In this document: piece after piece, positions 1 through 7,240 of the stretch
Numbering within the stretch: position 1 is the first letter of the stretch
Layout: every line of letters starts with the position of its first letter
Origin: Faecalibacterium sp. UBA1762
GTDB lineage: Bacteria > Bacillota > Clostridia > Oscillospirales > Ruminococcaceae
Direction of reading: 5' to 3'
Length of the DNA: 8,907 nt
NCBI GenBank assembly: GCA_002314755.1
Contig: DCHC01000009.1
Location: forward strand, 108,505-117,411
The notes under the pieces: model-generated
Databases searched by the model: none
Seen by the model: only the letters and a program-made list of their open reading frames with translations
Told to the model about the DNA's origin: nothing
Made by a program: the position numbers and the translations under genes

Positions 1-2018
1 ATCATGGGGTTGAACTCGTGCAGGCTCTCGACAATGTCGGTCAGCTCAGCAGCAGTCATACCCATCTCGGCAGCCAGCTCGGCAATGTCCTCAGCCTTGG
101 TGGGCAGGAACTCATGCAGAGGAGGATCCAGATAACGGATGGTCATGGGACGCTCGCCCATAATGCGATACATGGCGGTAAAGTCGGCCTCCTGGTAGGG
201 CTCAACCTTAGCCAGAGCAACCTTGCGGGCCTCAACGGTACGGGCACAGATCATCTCACGCACGGCCTTGATGCGGTCCTCAGCAAAGAACATATGCTCG
301 GTACGGCACAGACCGATACCCTCGGCACCCATATCGACAGCGTTCTGAGCGTCGGTCGGGTTGTCGGCATTGGTCAGAACCTTCAGGCGGCGAGCAGCGT
401 CAGCCCAGCCCATGAAACGCTTGAAGTTAGCGTTTTCGGTGGAAGCAACGGTAGCAATCTGGCCGGCGTAAACATTACCGGTAGAGCCATCCAGGCTGAT
501 CCAGTCGCCTTCAACAAACTTAACGCCGTTGATCTCAAAGGTCTTAGCGTCGTAGTCAATCTTGACATCGTTGTCGTTACCGCAGCCGGAAACACAGCAG
601 GTGCCCATGCCACGAGCAACAACGGCAGCGTGGCTGGTCATACCGCCACGGACGGTCAGGATGCCCTGAGAAACCTGCATGCCGACGATATCCTCGGGGC
701 TGGTCTCCAGACGAACCAGAACGACCTTCTTCCAGTCGGGGTTCTTGACCATCTCTTCGGCATCTTCAGCGGAGAAGACAACACGGCCGCAAGCGGAACC
801 GGGAGAAGCGGCCAGACCCTTACCGACAGCCTCGGCAGCCTTCAGAGCGGCGGCGTCGAACTGGGGATGCAGCAGGGTATCCAGCTGCTTGGGCTCTACG
901 CGCAGGACAGCCTCACGCTCGGTGATCATGCCCTCGTCGACCAAATCGCAGGCAATCTGCAAAGCGGCCTGAGCGGTACGCTTGCCGTTACGGGTCTGCA
1001 GCATGTACAGCTTGCCGTCCTCAATGGTGAACTCCATATCCTGCATATCGCGGAAGTAGTTCTCCAAACGGTTTGCAATAGCGATGAACTGCTCATAAAC
1101 CTCAGGCATCTGTTCTTTCAGATGGCTGATGGGAGAAGGAGTACGAACGCCGGCAACGACGTCTTCGCCCTGCGCGTTGATCAGGTATTCGCCCATCAAC
1201 TGCTTCTTGCCGGTAGCGGGATCACGGGTAAAGGCAACACCGGTACCGCTGCGGTCGCCGGAGTTACCGAAAGCCATCTGCTGTACGTTGACGGCGGTGC
1301 CCCACTCGTAGGGAATCTCGTTCATCTTACGGTAGACATTAGCACGGGGGTTGTCCCAGCTGCGGAACACGGCCTTGACAGCCTCGATCAGCTGCTCCTT
1401 GGGATCCTGCGGGAAGGGTTTGCCCTCGTTGTCCTCGTAGATCTTCTTGAAGATAGCAACCAGAGCCTTCAGATCGTCGGCGGTCAGGTCAACGTCGTTC
1501 TTAATGCCCTTTTCTTCCTTCATCTTGTCGATCTCGACCTCAAACAGGCTCTTGGGAACCATCATAACGACGTCGGCGAACATCTGGACAAAACGACGGT
1601 AGGAGTCGTAAGCGAAGCGGGCGTTGCCGGTCTTCTTAGCCAGACCCTCAACAGCTTCGTCGTTCAGACCCAGGTTCAGAATGGTATCCATCATACCGGG
1701 CATGGACTGACGTGCGCCGGAACGAACGGAAACCAGCAGGGGGTTCTCGATATCGCCGAACTTCTTGCCGGTGATCTCTTCCAGACCCTTAACATGAGCG
1801 AAGATGTCAGCCTCGATCTCTGCATTGATCTGACGGCCGTCCTCGTAATACTTGGTGCAGGCCTCGGTGCTGATGGTGAAGCCCTGAGGAACCGGCATAC
1901 CGGCAGCGGTCATCTCTGCCAGACCGGCGCCCTTGCCACCCAGGGTGTTCTTCATGGTGACTTTGTCGCCGTTGAAGGCGTCATTGCCTTCGCTGAAATA
2001 GTAGATGTACTTTTTCAA
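1..2018 (-). CDS. ppdK: Pyruvate, phosphate dikinase, N-terminal 672 residues (3' end outside window)
   Basis: The enzyme interconverts pyruvate + ATP + phosphate and phosphoenolpyruvate + AMP + pyrophosphate in the cytoplasm; in anaerobes it can run either way, for gluconeogenesis or pyrophosphate-dependent glycolysis. The frame is open without a stop. An N-terminal ATP-grasp region carries LGGKGAGLAEM near residue 25, then SVRSGARQSMPGMMDT and FGNSGDRSGTGVAFTRDP. The swivelling phosphohistidine domain has GGMTSHAAVVARGMG, with the phosphorylated His at residue 463. The start of the PEP/pyruvate-binding barrel has GLCRTEHMFF (Arg 572) and TIRYLDPPLHEF. The window cuts the gene at ESLHEFNPM, just before the conserved MGHRG segment, so about 200 residues with the catalytic Cys are missing; the family is about 875 long. 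The start is TTG: an in-frame TAA lies at 2049-2051, no ATG lies between, and GGAGG sits 8 bases upstream. Codon choice is strongly biased (CTG, GGT, CGT, AAC), suggesting high expression. Confidence 0.97.
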   Translation of the reverse strand, partial: MKKYIYYFSEGNDAFNGDKVTMKNTLGGKGAGLAEMTAAGMPVPQGFTISTEACTKYYEDGRQINAEIEADIFAHVKGLEEITGKKFGDIENPLLVSVRSGARQSMPGMMDTILNLGLNDEAVEGLAKKTGNARFAYDSYRRFVQMFADVVMMVPKSLFEVEIDKMKEEKGIKNDVDLTADDLKALVAIFKKIYEDNEGKPFPQDPKEQLIEAVKAVFRSWDNPRANVYRKMNEIPYEWGTAVNVQQMAFGNSGDRSGTGVAFTRDPATGKKQLMGEYLINAQGEDVVAGVRTPSPISHLKEQMPEVYEQFIAIANRLENYFRDMQDMEFTIEDGKLYMLQTRNGKRTAQAALQIACDLVDEGMITEREAVLRVEPKQLDTLLHPQFDAAALKAAEAVGKGLAASPGSACGRVVFSAEDAEEMVKNPDWKKVVLVRLETSPEDIVGMQVSQGILTVRGGMTSHAAVVARGMGTCCVSGCGNDNDVKIDYDAKTFEINGVKFVEGDWISLDGSTGNVYAGQIATVASTENANFKRFMGWADAARRLKVLTNADNPTDAQNAVDMGAEGIGLCRTEHMFFAEDRIKAVREMICARTVEARKVALAKVEPYQEADFTAMYRIMGERPMTIRYLDPPLHEFLPTKAEDIAELAAEMGMTAAELTDIVESLHEFNPM

Positions 2019-2026
2019 TCTCTTTA

Positions 2027-2031
2027 CCTCC
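2027..2031 (-). promoter_or_regulatory. Ribosome binding site that fixes the ppdK TTG start
   Basis: On the minus strand GGAGG lies 8 bases before a TTG codon at 2018-2016. An in-frame stop at 2049-2051 and the lack of any ATG between it and the conserved KKYIYYF beginning of the protein make this TTG the only reasonable start. Confidence 0.85.
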
Positions 2032-2114
2032 AGTTTGTTATTTTGAGTTTATGAAACGACACAAAAATAAGGCCGAAAGAGAAAACAGACAGAATTTTCC
2101 CTTTTAGCTATATT

Positions 2115-2123
2115 ATTGTACCA
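2115..2123 (-). promoter_or_regulatory. Possible extended -10 promoter for ppdK
   Basis: On the minus strand TGG-TACAAT forms an extended -10 element (TGn directly before a five-of-six match to TATAAT) in a very AT-rich tract. No good -35 box is visible 17 bases upstream, which is tolerated for extended -10 promoters. It would give a leader of about 90 bases. Other AT-rich hexamers nearby (TATAGT, TAATAT) could serve instead. Confidence 0.4.
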
Positions 2124-2265
2124 AAAAATTAAAATAAATACTATACCTTTTCCTATGATTTTGGCTGATTTTCTGAAATTTTTTCAGTAAAAAAAGCAAA
2201 AAATTACAGACGCAATGGGGAAAATGGCTTAAAGCGGCTGCGGATCGGAAAAATCCGGACGAAAA

Positions 2266-3066
2266 TTACAGGTCATTCAGTGCGTCGACAAGACCCTGCA
2301 TATTGTCAAAAATCCAGTCCGGTTGGACGGAATATTCCGGAAGCTCAGCAAGAGTCCCCTCACCGGATAGGACAAACACGGTGCGTACTCCGCAGGCGCC
2401 CAAAGCGATATCGGTATACAGCCGGTCGCCTACCATAGCAATTTGATCCAGCCGTAGGCCGTACCGGTCAGCTGCCGCCTGGGCAATGCCGCCGTTAGGC
2501 TTTCCGATGACAACATCCGGCTCTCGTCCGGTGGCGGCTTTGGCAAAGGCGATCATCGCGCCGATATCCGGGATAAACCCGTTTGCTACCGGACAGTTGA
2601 AATCCGGATGGGTGGCAAGATACGGCAGACCGGCGCGCAGGGCATTGCAAAGGTCGGTCAGCTTGGCATAGGTTAGGGTGGTATCAAAGCCCAGCACCAC
2701 TGCCTCTGCCTCCGGCTGGCTTACCAGAGCGTAGCCGGCATCCCGGAACTGCTGCTCCAGACTTGGCGTGCCGATAACCAACAGCTTTTGCGGCCAGTGG
2801 TTATGCTGCATATAAAGAATAGAGGCCTCGCCGGAGGTAAGGATTTTTTCAGGCAGAACGGGTACGCCTAATCCAGCCAGCCGCGCAACGTAATCCAGTG
2901 TACTGCGGGAGGAGTTATTGGTGAGAAACAGGGTGGAAAAGCCCCCCTCCTTTTCCTTTTCCAGTAGCTCCTTCGCGCCGGGCAGCAGTTGATCATCTAG
3001 GTAAAATGTGCCGTCCATATCCAGTAAAAACAGACGGATGTCAGCCAGTTGTTTCAAGTCTCTCAT
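2266..3066 (-). CDS. HAD-superfamily (IIA, NagD-like) sugar-phosphate / 4-nitrophenyl phosphatase
   Basis: A 266-residue cytoplasmic haloacid dehalogenase-type phosphatase, the usual length for NagD/AraL-like members. Motif I is LLDMDGTFY, with nucleophile Asp16 and acid/base Asp18. Motif II is FLTNNSSRS at 47-55. A C2-type cap domain follows (roughly 70-180). Motif III is VIGKPNG, with Lys189. Motif IV is MVGDRLYTDI, with the Mg-binding Asp214 and Asp219. Relatives hydrolyse small sugar phosphates and nucleotides or clear damaged metabolites; the substrate cannot be read from the sequence. The frame stays open upstream to 3267, but the ATG at 3066 is preferred: GGAG lies 8 bases before it, motif I then falls at the usual distance from the N-terminus, and the upstream part would be antisense to the promoter and leader of the glycosyltransferase gene. 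I see no clear promoter and no convincing terminator. Confidence 0.9.
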   Translation of the reverse strand: MRDLKQLADIRLFLLDMDGTFYLDDQLLPGAKELLEKEKEGGFSTLFLTNNSSRSTLDYVARLAGLGVPVLPEKILTSGEASILYMQHNHWPQKLLVIGTPSLEQQFRDAGYALVSQPEAEAVVLGFDTTLTYAKLTDLCNALRAGLPYLATHPDFNCPVANGFIPDIGAMIAFAKAATGREPDVVIGKPNGGIAQAAADRYGLRLDQIAMVGDRLYTDIALGACGVRTVFVLSGEGTLAELPEYSVQPDWIFDNMQGLVDALNDL

Positions 3067-3172
3067 AACAAAAACTCCGTTTCTGATGTGTCTTTGGACA
3101 GAAATATCCCGAAAATTAGGCGTTGATTTTGTGAAAAAACGGTGGGTGAAGCTGACCGGTGCAACCAGATAC

Positions 3173-3201
3173 TTGCAATAACCGCTCTTTTTGGGTATAC
3201 T
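3173..3201 (+). promoter_or_regulatory. Sigma-A promoter for the glycosyltransferase gene
   Basis: TTGCAA (3173-3178) and TATACT (3196-3201) are separated by exactly 17 bases. Transcription would begin near 3208, leaving a leader of about 58 bases. The TTG at 3191 that begins the longest open frame lies inside this promoter and so cannot be the translation start. Confidence 0.75.
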
Positions 3202-3265
3202 GTTATCCGAAAACAGGGTGTACTGCATCAGAATACAGCGCGCCGGAAAAGGGACGGTTAGACTC

Positions 3266-4270
3266 ATGATTTACAAAGCGACAGTGGTTATCCCAAACCT
3301 GAACGGGGCGGGATGGCTGCGACAAAGCATAGAATCTGTCTGGGCGCAGACGGAACAGCAGTTTGAACTGATTGTAGTGGATAACGGCTCCACAGACCAA
3401 AGCCTTACGGATGCACGCAGCTATTGCGGGCGGGAAAACTATACTTTGATCGAAAACGGAACTAACACCGGCTTCAGCCACGCGGTAAATCAGGGTATTG
3501 CTGCGGCCAAGGCCCCTTATGTGGTACTGTTCAATAACGATGCCTTTGCCGAGCCGGAATGGTTGAGGGAGCTGCTGCGCACGGCAGATGCAGATTCCCG
3601 TATTTTTGCGGTGCAAAGCTTGATGATCCGCCATTGGGAACGGCATCTGGCAGATGATGCCGGAGATTATGTTGCTGCTTTGGGTTGGCCGTGTAAGCGG
3701 GGCGACGGAATGCGGGTGGAAAGATACACCAAGCCCTGCCGTATTTTCAGTGCTTGCGGGGGGGCTGCACTGTACCGCAAATCGCTTATTGAGGAATTCG
3801 GCAGCTTTGAAGAGGCGTTTTTTGCCTACTACGAGGATGTAGATATCAGCTGGAGGGCAAACAGTCTGGGCTATAAAAATGTGTTCTGTCCTACCAGCCG
3901 ATGTTATCATATCTGCGGGGCAACCACCGGCGGAGAAAAGGGCGCCAAATACAATGATTTCAAGGCGATACAAAGCGGGCGCAACACCTTGTTGCTGGTC
4001 TACAAAAATATGCCATTGGTTATGTGGCTGTTGAATATGGTCTTTTTAGTTCCCGGGTATCTGATCAAATGTCTGTTTTTTACCCTGCGCGGTTACGGTA
4101 AACCCTGGTTTCAGGGCATGAGAGAAGCCTTCGGCAGCTTTTCAAAAATGAAAAAAATCCCTTTCCGCTGGAAAAACTTACCTAATTATCTGCTGATAGA
4201 GGTTTGGATGATAGCGGATTGTTTCCGGTACGCGGCTTACCGTATCGGTCGGGCACTGAAGATAACCTGA
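3266..4270 (+). CDS. Glycosyltransferase family 2, rhamnosyltransferase-like (WbbL type)
   Basis: A 334-residue inverting GT-A glycosyltransferase that moves a sugar from a nucleotide-sugar to a lipid-linked or surface glycan at the inner face of the membrane. TVVIPNLNG opens the Rossmann-like domain (6-14). VVDNGSTD at 37-44 binds the nucleotide. LFNNDA at 88-93 takes the place of the metal-binding DxD motif, as in WbbL/rhamnosyltransferase members. FAYYEDVDISWR at 186-197 holds the acidic catalytic/acceptor residues. A hydrophobic stretch at about 251-273 is probably a membrane anchor or interfacial helix, followed by a basic tail. The ATG at 3266 is chosen because the protein then starts MIYKATVVIP, as the family does, and because the promoter excludes upstream starts; the ribosome site is weak (GGGA 11 bases upstream). 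It is a single-gene unit with its own promoter and terminator. The donor sugar is unknown, and no polysaccharide cluster surrounds it. Confidence 0.92.
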   Translation: MIYKATVVIPNLNGAGWLRQSIESVWAQTEQQFELIVVDNGSTDQSLTDARSYCGRENYTLIENGTNTGFSHAVNQGIAAAKAPYVVLFNNDAFAEPEWLRELLRTADADSRIFAVQSLMIRHWERHLADDAGDYVAALGWPCKRGDGMRVERYTKPCRIFSACGGAALYRKSLIEEFGSFEEAFFAYYEDVDISWRANSLGYKNVFCPTSRCYHICGATTGGEKGAKYNDFKAIQSGRNTLLLVYKNMPLVMWLLNMVFLVPGYLIKCLFFTLRGYGKPWFQGMREAFGSFSKMKKIPFRWKNLPNYLLIEVWMIADCFRYAAYRIGRALKIT

Positions 4271-4325
4271 TATCCGCCGGTGCAGGCAGTTGCGTTAACC
4301 GGTCAAAAGCACACTGACGGAAAGA

Positions 4326-4374
4326 CACCCCATTTGCAAACGCAGTAAAGCTGATGCAAGTGGGGTGCTTTTTT
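4326..4374 (+). terminator. Intrinsic terminator after the glycosyltransferase gene
   Basis: A 13-base-pair stem pairs CACCCCATTTGCA (4326-4338) with TGCAAGTGGGGTG (4355-4367), with one G-U wobble and a 16-base loop. Six T residues follow at 4369-4374. On the minus strand the run after the stem is poor (TCTTTCC), so it would end the converging lipoprotein transcript only weakly. Confidence 0.9.
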
Positions 4375-4401
4375 GCTGTTATTTCATTGAAAAGAGGTCA
4401 G

Positions 4402-4851
4402 TTAGCCGGCGCTATTGTAAATGGCATCCAGTGCCTGATCTACATTCACGACCGTGCAGTTTCGGATTCGTTTGATATCTGCTCTTTGATACTCTCCGTG
4501 TAATACACCGTTATAGATTAGTACAAGGCTGTCAGCCTCCTCATTGGGGACGACCCAGGTCCCGTCGGGAAATACACCGGCAAAGGAGCCGGGACAGTCA
4601 TCCGTCAAAAGAGCGACCCATCCGTCAGCCTGCTCGCTTTTCTTCAATGTGGCGTCCCAAATCAAAATCAGCCGGTCAGGGTTATCATCCGAAAGCATAA
4701 ACATCTGCGCAGAGCCGCTATGGATATTCAGACCAAGATCGTAGGAATCCGTCTCCATTATCCAAAAGCCGTCAACAGCCTCTTTGGCGCAGCCGGTCAA
4801 CAGACAGGCGCACAAAACCACGCAAAGGATTACAGAAATCAGCTTTTTCAT
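4402..4851 (-). CDS. Small secreted lipoprotein of unknown function
   Basis: A 149-residue protein beginning MKKLISVILCVVLCACLLTGC: two lysines, a hydrophobic core and the lipobox LTGC, with Cys21 as the predicted lipidated residue. The mature part of about 129 residues would sit on the outer face of the membrane. It has no family motif that I recognise. It appears rich in beta strands (LILIWDA, WVALLTDD, GTWVVPN, SLVLIYNG) and has two further cysteines, Cys86 and Cys132, that could form a disulfide. The frame is open upstream to 4941, but the ATG at 4851 is chosen because AGGAG lies 9 bases before it, the signal peptide starts there, and the promoter at 4898-4926 lies inside the longer frame. 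It stands alone, converging with the glycosyltransferase gene and divergent from the GH20 gene. Prediction as a lipoprotein is firm; the role is unknown. Confidence 0.85.
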   Translation of the reverse strand: MKKLISVILCVVLCACLLTGCAKEAVDGFWIMETDSYDLGLNIHSGSAQMFMLSDDNPDRLILIWDATLKKSEQADGWVALLTDDCPGSFAGVFPDGTWVVPNEEADSLVLIYNGVLHGEYQRADIKRIRNCTVVNVDQALDAIYNSAG

Positions 4852-4897
4852 CCCCAAAAACTCCTTTTTTACCACATAGCAAACTGTGTTTAAACTT

Positions 4898-4926
4898 AGT
4901 ATAGCACAATCAAGGAGACTGTGCAA
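4898..4926 (-). promoter_or_regulatory. Sigma-A promoter for the lipoprotein gene
   Basis: On the minus strand TTGCAC (4926-4921) and TATACT (4903-4898) are exactly 17 bases apart. Transcription should begin near 4891, about 40 bases before the ATG. This rules out the upstream ATG at 4941. Confidence 0.75.
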
Positions 4927-5073
4927 TCTCTGTTTTGGCAATATAGCTTGGATAAGAAGGGGGTTACATAGTGGAAAATCCTATCCCGAGGTTTGCAAAT
5001 GTAAAAAATTTGTCTTTGTTTTTATTCAGTTTGCTGAAAATTACCATGTAGGCCGAAAAAAGAAAAGCCGCCC

Positions 5074-5102
5074 TTGTAAACGGAACAAAATTTTGGTATG
5101 GT
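5074..5102 (+). promoter_or_regulatory. Probable sigma-A promoter for the GH20 gene
   Basis: TTGTAA (5074-5079) and TATGGT (5097-5102) are 17 bases apart. Transcription would begin near 5109, giving a leader of about 84 bases. The -35 box and spacer overlap TGTAAACG, which matches the left half of a CcpA cre operator, but the right half is degenerate, so catabolite control is only a possibility. The ATG at 5103 that opens the longest frame lies between the -10 box and the start site. Confidence 0.55.
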
Positions 5103-5112
5103 ATGGAAGAAG

Positions 5113-5155
5113 ACTGCAATAGCAGAAACTGCTGTGACAGGAACTGCAAAAGCAG
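5113..5155 (+). repeat. Short direct and inverted repeats in the GH20 leader
   Basis: ACTGCAATAGCAG (5113-5125) and ACTGCAAAAGCAG (5143-5155) are 13-base direct repeats with one mismatch, set 30 bases apart. Each can fold on itself (CTGC with GCAG around four bases). The first GCAG can instead pair with the CTGCT at 5129-5133. The element starts directly after the predicted transcription start. Confidence 0.6.
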
Positions 5156-5192
5156 TGAGCATTTTATCATGAGAGAGGAAAGGATCAATTTC

Positions 5193-7103
5193 ATGAGCAA
5201 GAAACTGTTTTTAACGGATAGCTGCGCAGATTTTGCGCAGGGCGTAGCAGAACTGACAAAAGAGCTGGCGTTTACCCTTTGTGAGGGGGGTGTGCCGGTA
5301 GAATACCATCAGGGCGAGGGCTTGAAGCTGGAATACGACGGCAGCAAGGCTGTGATTACCTGTAAAGAGAAAATTCACTTTTTCCGGATGTTTACCTATC
5401 TGGTGGACGGTATGGACAAGGGTGCTTTCACAAAAGAGGAAACCGCGAACTTTGACAAGGCAGGCGGAATGTTCGATTGCTCCCGTAATGCGGTTCTGAC
5501 TGTGGAAGGCTTTGAGGGATTTTTGCGAAAAATGGGCATGATGGGCTTGAATCTGGCCATGCTTTACACCGAGGATACCTACGAGGTACCCGGCAAGCCC
5601 TACTTCGGTTACCTGCGGGGCAGATATACCCAGGACGAACTGAAAAAATTGGATGACTACGCCGACCTGTTCGGTATTGAAATGATCCCCTGCATTCAGA
5701 CCCTGGCACATATGGAAAAATATCTGCGTTGGGCAGCGGCTTCAGATATCGCGGATACTGACAATGTCATGATGTGCGGTGACCAAAAGGTTCTGGATTT
5801 TATTGAGGAATGCATTGTCGCAGCCAGCAGTTCCTTCCGCTCCAAGCGGATCCATTTGGGCATGGATGAAGCACAGGGCATCGGCTGCGGAAAATATATG
5901 CTGAAAAACGGCTATCGTCCCATGGTGGATATCTTAAAGGATCATATGGCTGCCGTGCAGGACATCTGCGACAGGCACGGATTGGAGCCGATGATCTGGA
6001 GTGATATGTGGATGCGCCCGCTTTCCCCCACCCATGAGTATTACGATTTTACCGGTGAAGCAAAGCCTGTCACACCGGAGTTCGCGGCCAAGGTGCCGGA
6101 GAAGTTGAATCTGGTTTACTGGGATTACTATCACCATACCAAAGAGGAATATCTTGAGATGATCGAGCGGCACCAGCAGTTCCATAACCGTTTGGTCTTT
6201 GCCGGCGGAAGCTGGAACTGGAGTGGCCCTGTGCCCAACTACGGCAAGACCTTCGATACCAGCCGTTTGGCACTGAGTGCCTGCCGGGAGAAAAACCTGC
6301 GGGAGGTCTTCTGCACAATCTGGGGAGATGACGGTGCAGAGAGCAGCTTGATCAACTGTCTGTTGGGTTTGCAGCTGTATGCCGAGTACACCTACAATAA
6401 CGATCCCGAGGATCAGGTCGTTTTCGAGGGCTTCCGTCGCTGCTGCAACGGTTGCGGTGAGGACATGTATAATCTTCGGTTGTTGGAAGAGCTGCCCGGT
6501 GTACCCGCCGGTAACCCCATTGTGGCAACGCCGACCAAGTTTATTTTGTACCAGGATGTTTTGTACGGCCTGTTTGACAAGCACCTTGCAAAGCAGCGGG
6601 AGCTGTACGGCAGCCTGCGGGAGTGGTATCTTGCCCGCCGGGATGATTTAAACGGGGCGGTAAAACGCAGCCCCAAATATGCTGATACTTATAAGCTGTA
6701 TGCCGCTATAGCAGATCTGCTGGCCGATAAGGCGGAGGTTGGCTTGGATATCCGCGCTGCTTACGATGCCGGCGACAAAAAGGCTATGAAAAAGCAGGTT
6801 GCCGTTTTGAAAAAGCTGCTCACCAAGTATGATGAGCTGGCATTCCTGTGGGAAAAAGTATGGCTGTCGGTCAATAAGCCCTTTGGCTTTGACGTGATCA
6901 CCGTCCGCTTAGGTGGTACCCGCGGTCGTATCGCCTATGCCGTTAAGCGGCTGACGGATTATATTGACGGTAAGGTAGAGGTACTTCCTGAGCTGGAAGA
7001 GGAGCTGCTGTACTTCGACGGCCGTAAGGAAGACCTGATTGACGGCAGTCCGCTGCTGTGCTGCAACAACTGGCAGCGCGTGACGGTTTCCTGCCCGATC
7101 TGA
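5193..7103 (+). CDS. Cytoplasmic glycoside hydrolase family 20 beta-N-acetylhexosaminidase (GcnA/GH20C-like)
   Basis: A 636-residue enzyme predicted to remove terminal beta-linked GlcNAc or GalNAc from oligosaccharides by substrate-assisted catalysis. MFDCSRN at 93-99 is the first barrel strand, with Arg98 as the likely sugar-binding residue. FGIEMIPCIQTLAHME is a later strand. IHLGMDEAQGIG carries the catalytic Asp225-Glu226 pair. LVYWDYYH, GGSWNWSG and TIWGDDGAE give the aromatic and acidic residues of the -1 pocket. The last 200 or so residues are charged and probably helical. There is no signal peptide, so it should act on imported sugars, as do the streptococcal GcnA/GH20C enzymes of similar length (about 627). 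The ATG at 5193 is chosen because AAAGGA lies 8-9 bases upstream; the frame extends back to 5103, but that part encodes a Cys-rich, low-quality peptide over the repeat leader. No transporter or amino-sugar kinase lies next to it. Confidence 0.88.
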   Translation: MSKKLFLTDSCADFAQGVAELTKELAFTLCEGGVPVEYHQGEGLKLEYDGSKAVITCKEKIHFFRMFTYLVDGMDKGAFTKEETANFDKAGGMFDCSRNAVLTVEGFEGFLRKMGMMGLNLAMLYTEDTYEVPGKPYFGYLRGRYTQDELKKLDDYADLFGIEMIPCIQTLAHMEKYLRWAAASDIADTDNVMMCGDQKVLDFIEECIVAASSSFRSKRIHLGMDEAQGIGCGKYMLKNGYRPMVDILKDHMAAVQDICDRHGLEPMIWSDMWMRPLSPTHEYYDFTGEAKPVTPEFAAKVPEKLNLVYWDYYHHTKEEYLEMIERHQQFHNRLVFAGGSWNWSGPVPNYGKTFDTSRLALSACREKNLREVFCTIWGDDGAESSLINCLLGLQLYAEYTYNNDPEDQVVFEGFRRCCNGCGEDMYNLRLLEELPGVPAGNPIVATPTKFILYQDVLYGLFDKHLAKQRELYGSLREWYLARRDDLNGAVKRSPKYADTYKLYAAIADLLADKAEVGLDIRAAYDAGDKKAMKKQVAVLKKLLTKYDELAFLWEKVWLSVNKPFGFDVITVRLGGTRGRIAYAVKRLTDYIDGKVEVLPELEEELLYFDGRKEDLIDGSPLLCCNNWQRVTVSCPI

Positions 7104-7115
7104 TTACCAGTATTG

Positions 7116-7164
7116 AAAAAAACGGGAGCCTATCCGGTTTGGATCCGGAAGACTCCCGTTTTTT
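7116..7164. terminator. Bidirectional intrinsic terminator between GH20 and DUF1846 genes
   Basis: AAAAAACGGGAG (7117-7128) pairs with CTCCCGTTTTTT (7153-7164), and an inner stem pairs TCCGG (7133-7137) with CCGGA (7145-7149). The T run follows the GC stem on the plus strand and the A run provides the same on the minus strand, so it can end both converging transcripts. It begins about a dozen bases after the GH20 stop; on the other side it is about 75 bases beyond the DUF1846 stop. Confidence 0.88.
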
Positions 7165-7240
7165 GGTAGACGGTTATTCCAAAGAGTAGCTTGTGAATAA
7201 TAAAATAGCCCAAAAACGATAGGGTGAGATATGAATATGA

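Noticed and set aside
18..2054. A 678-codon open frame on the plus strand
   Set aside because: It lies antisense to the whole dikinase reading frame. The opposite strand encodes clear PPDK motifs in an unbroken frame; the plus-strand frame is open because of the gene's biased codon use, and its product shows no domain I recognise.
2171..2190. CTGAAA/TTTCAG inverted repeat between ppdK and the phosphatase gene
   Set aside because: An AT-rich stem in an AT-rich tract without a T run; most likely chance, and not a usable terminator.
2241..2257. Small CGGAT/ATCCG hairpin after the phosphatase gene as a terminator
   Set aside because: Only five base pairs and no T run follows on the minus strand.
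3203..3973. A 256-codon minus-strand open frame opposite the glycosyltransferase
   Set aside because: The plus-strand frame carries all GT2 motifs plus a matched promoter and terminator; the minus frame shows none.
4305..4372. AAAAGCAC (4305-4312) complementary to GTGCTTTT (4365-4372), a possible antiterminator pairing
   Set aside because: The terminator lies downstream of its gene with no further gene on the same strand to control, and the 13-bp terminator stem is far more stable.
5103..5192. N-terminal extension of the GH20 protein with a Cys-rich CNSRNCCDRNC stretch
   Set aside because: Its ATG lies between the predicted -10 box and transcription start, the stretch translates the repeat leader, and a proper ribosome site precedes the ATG at 5193.
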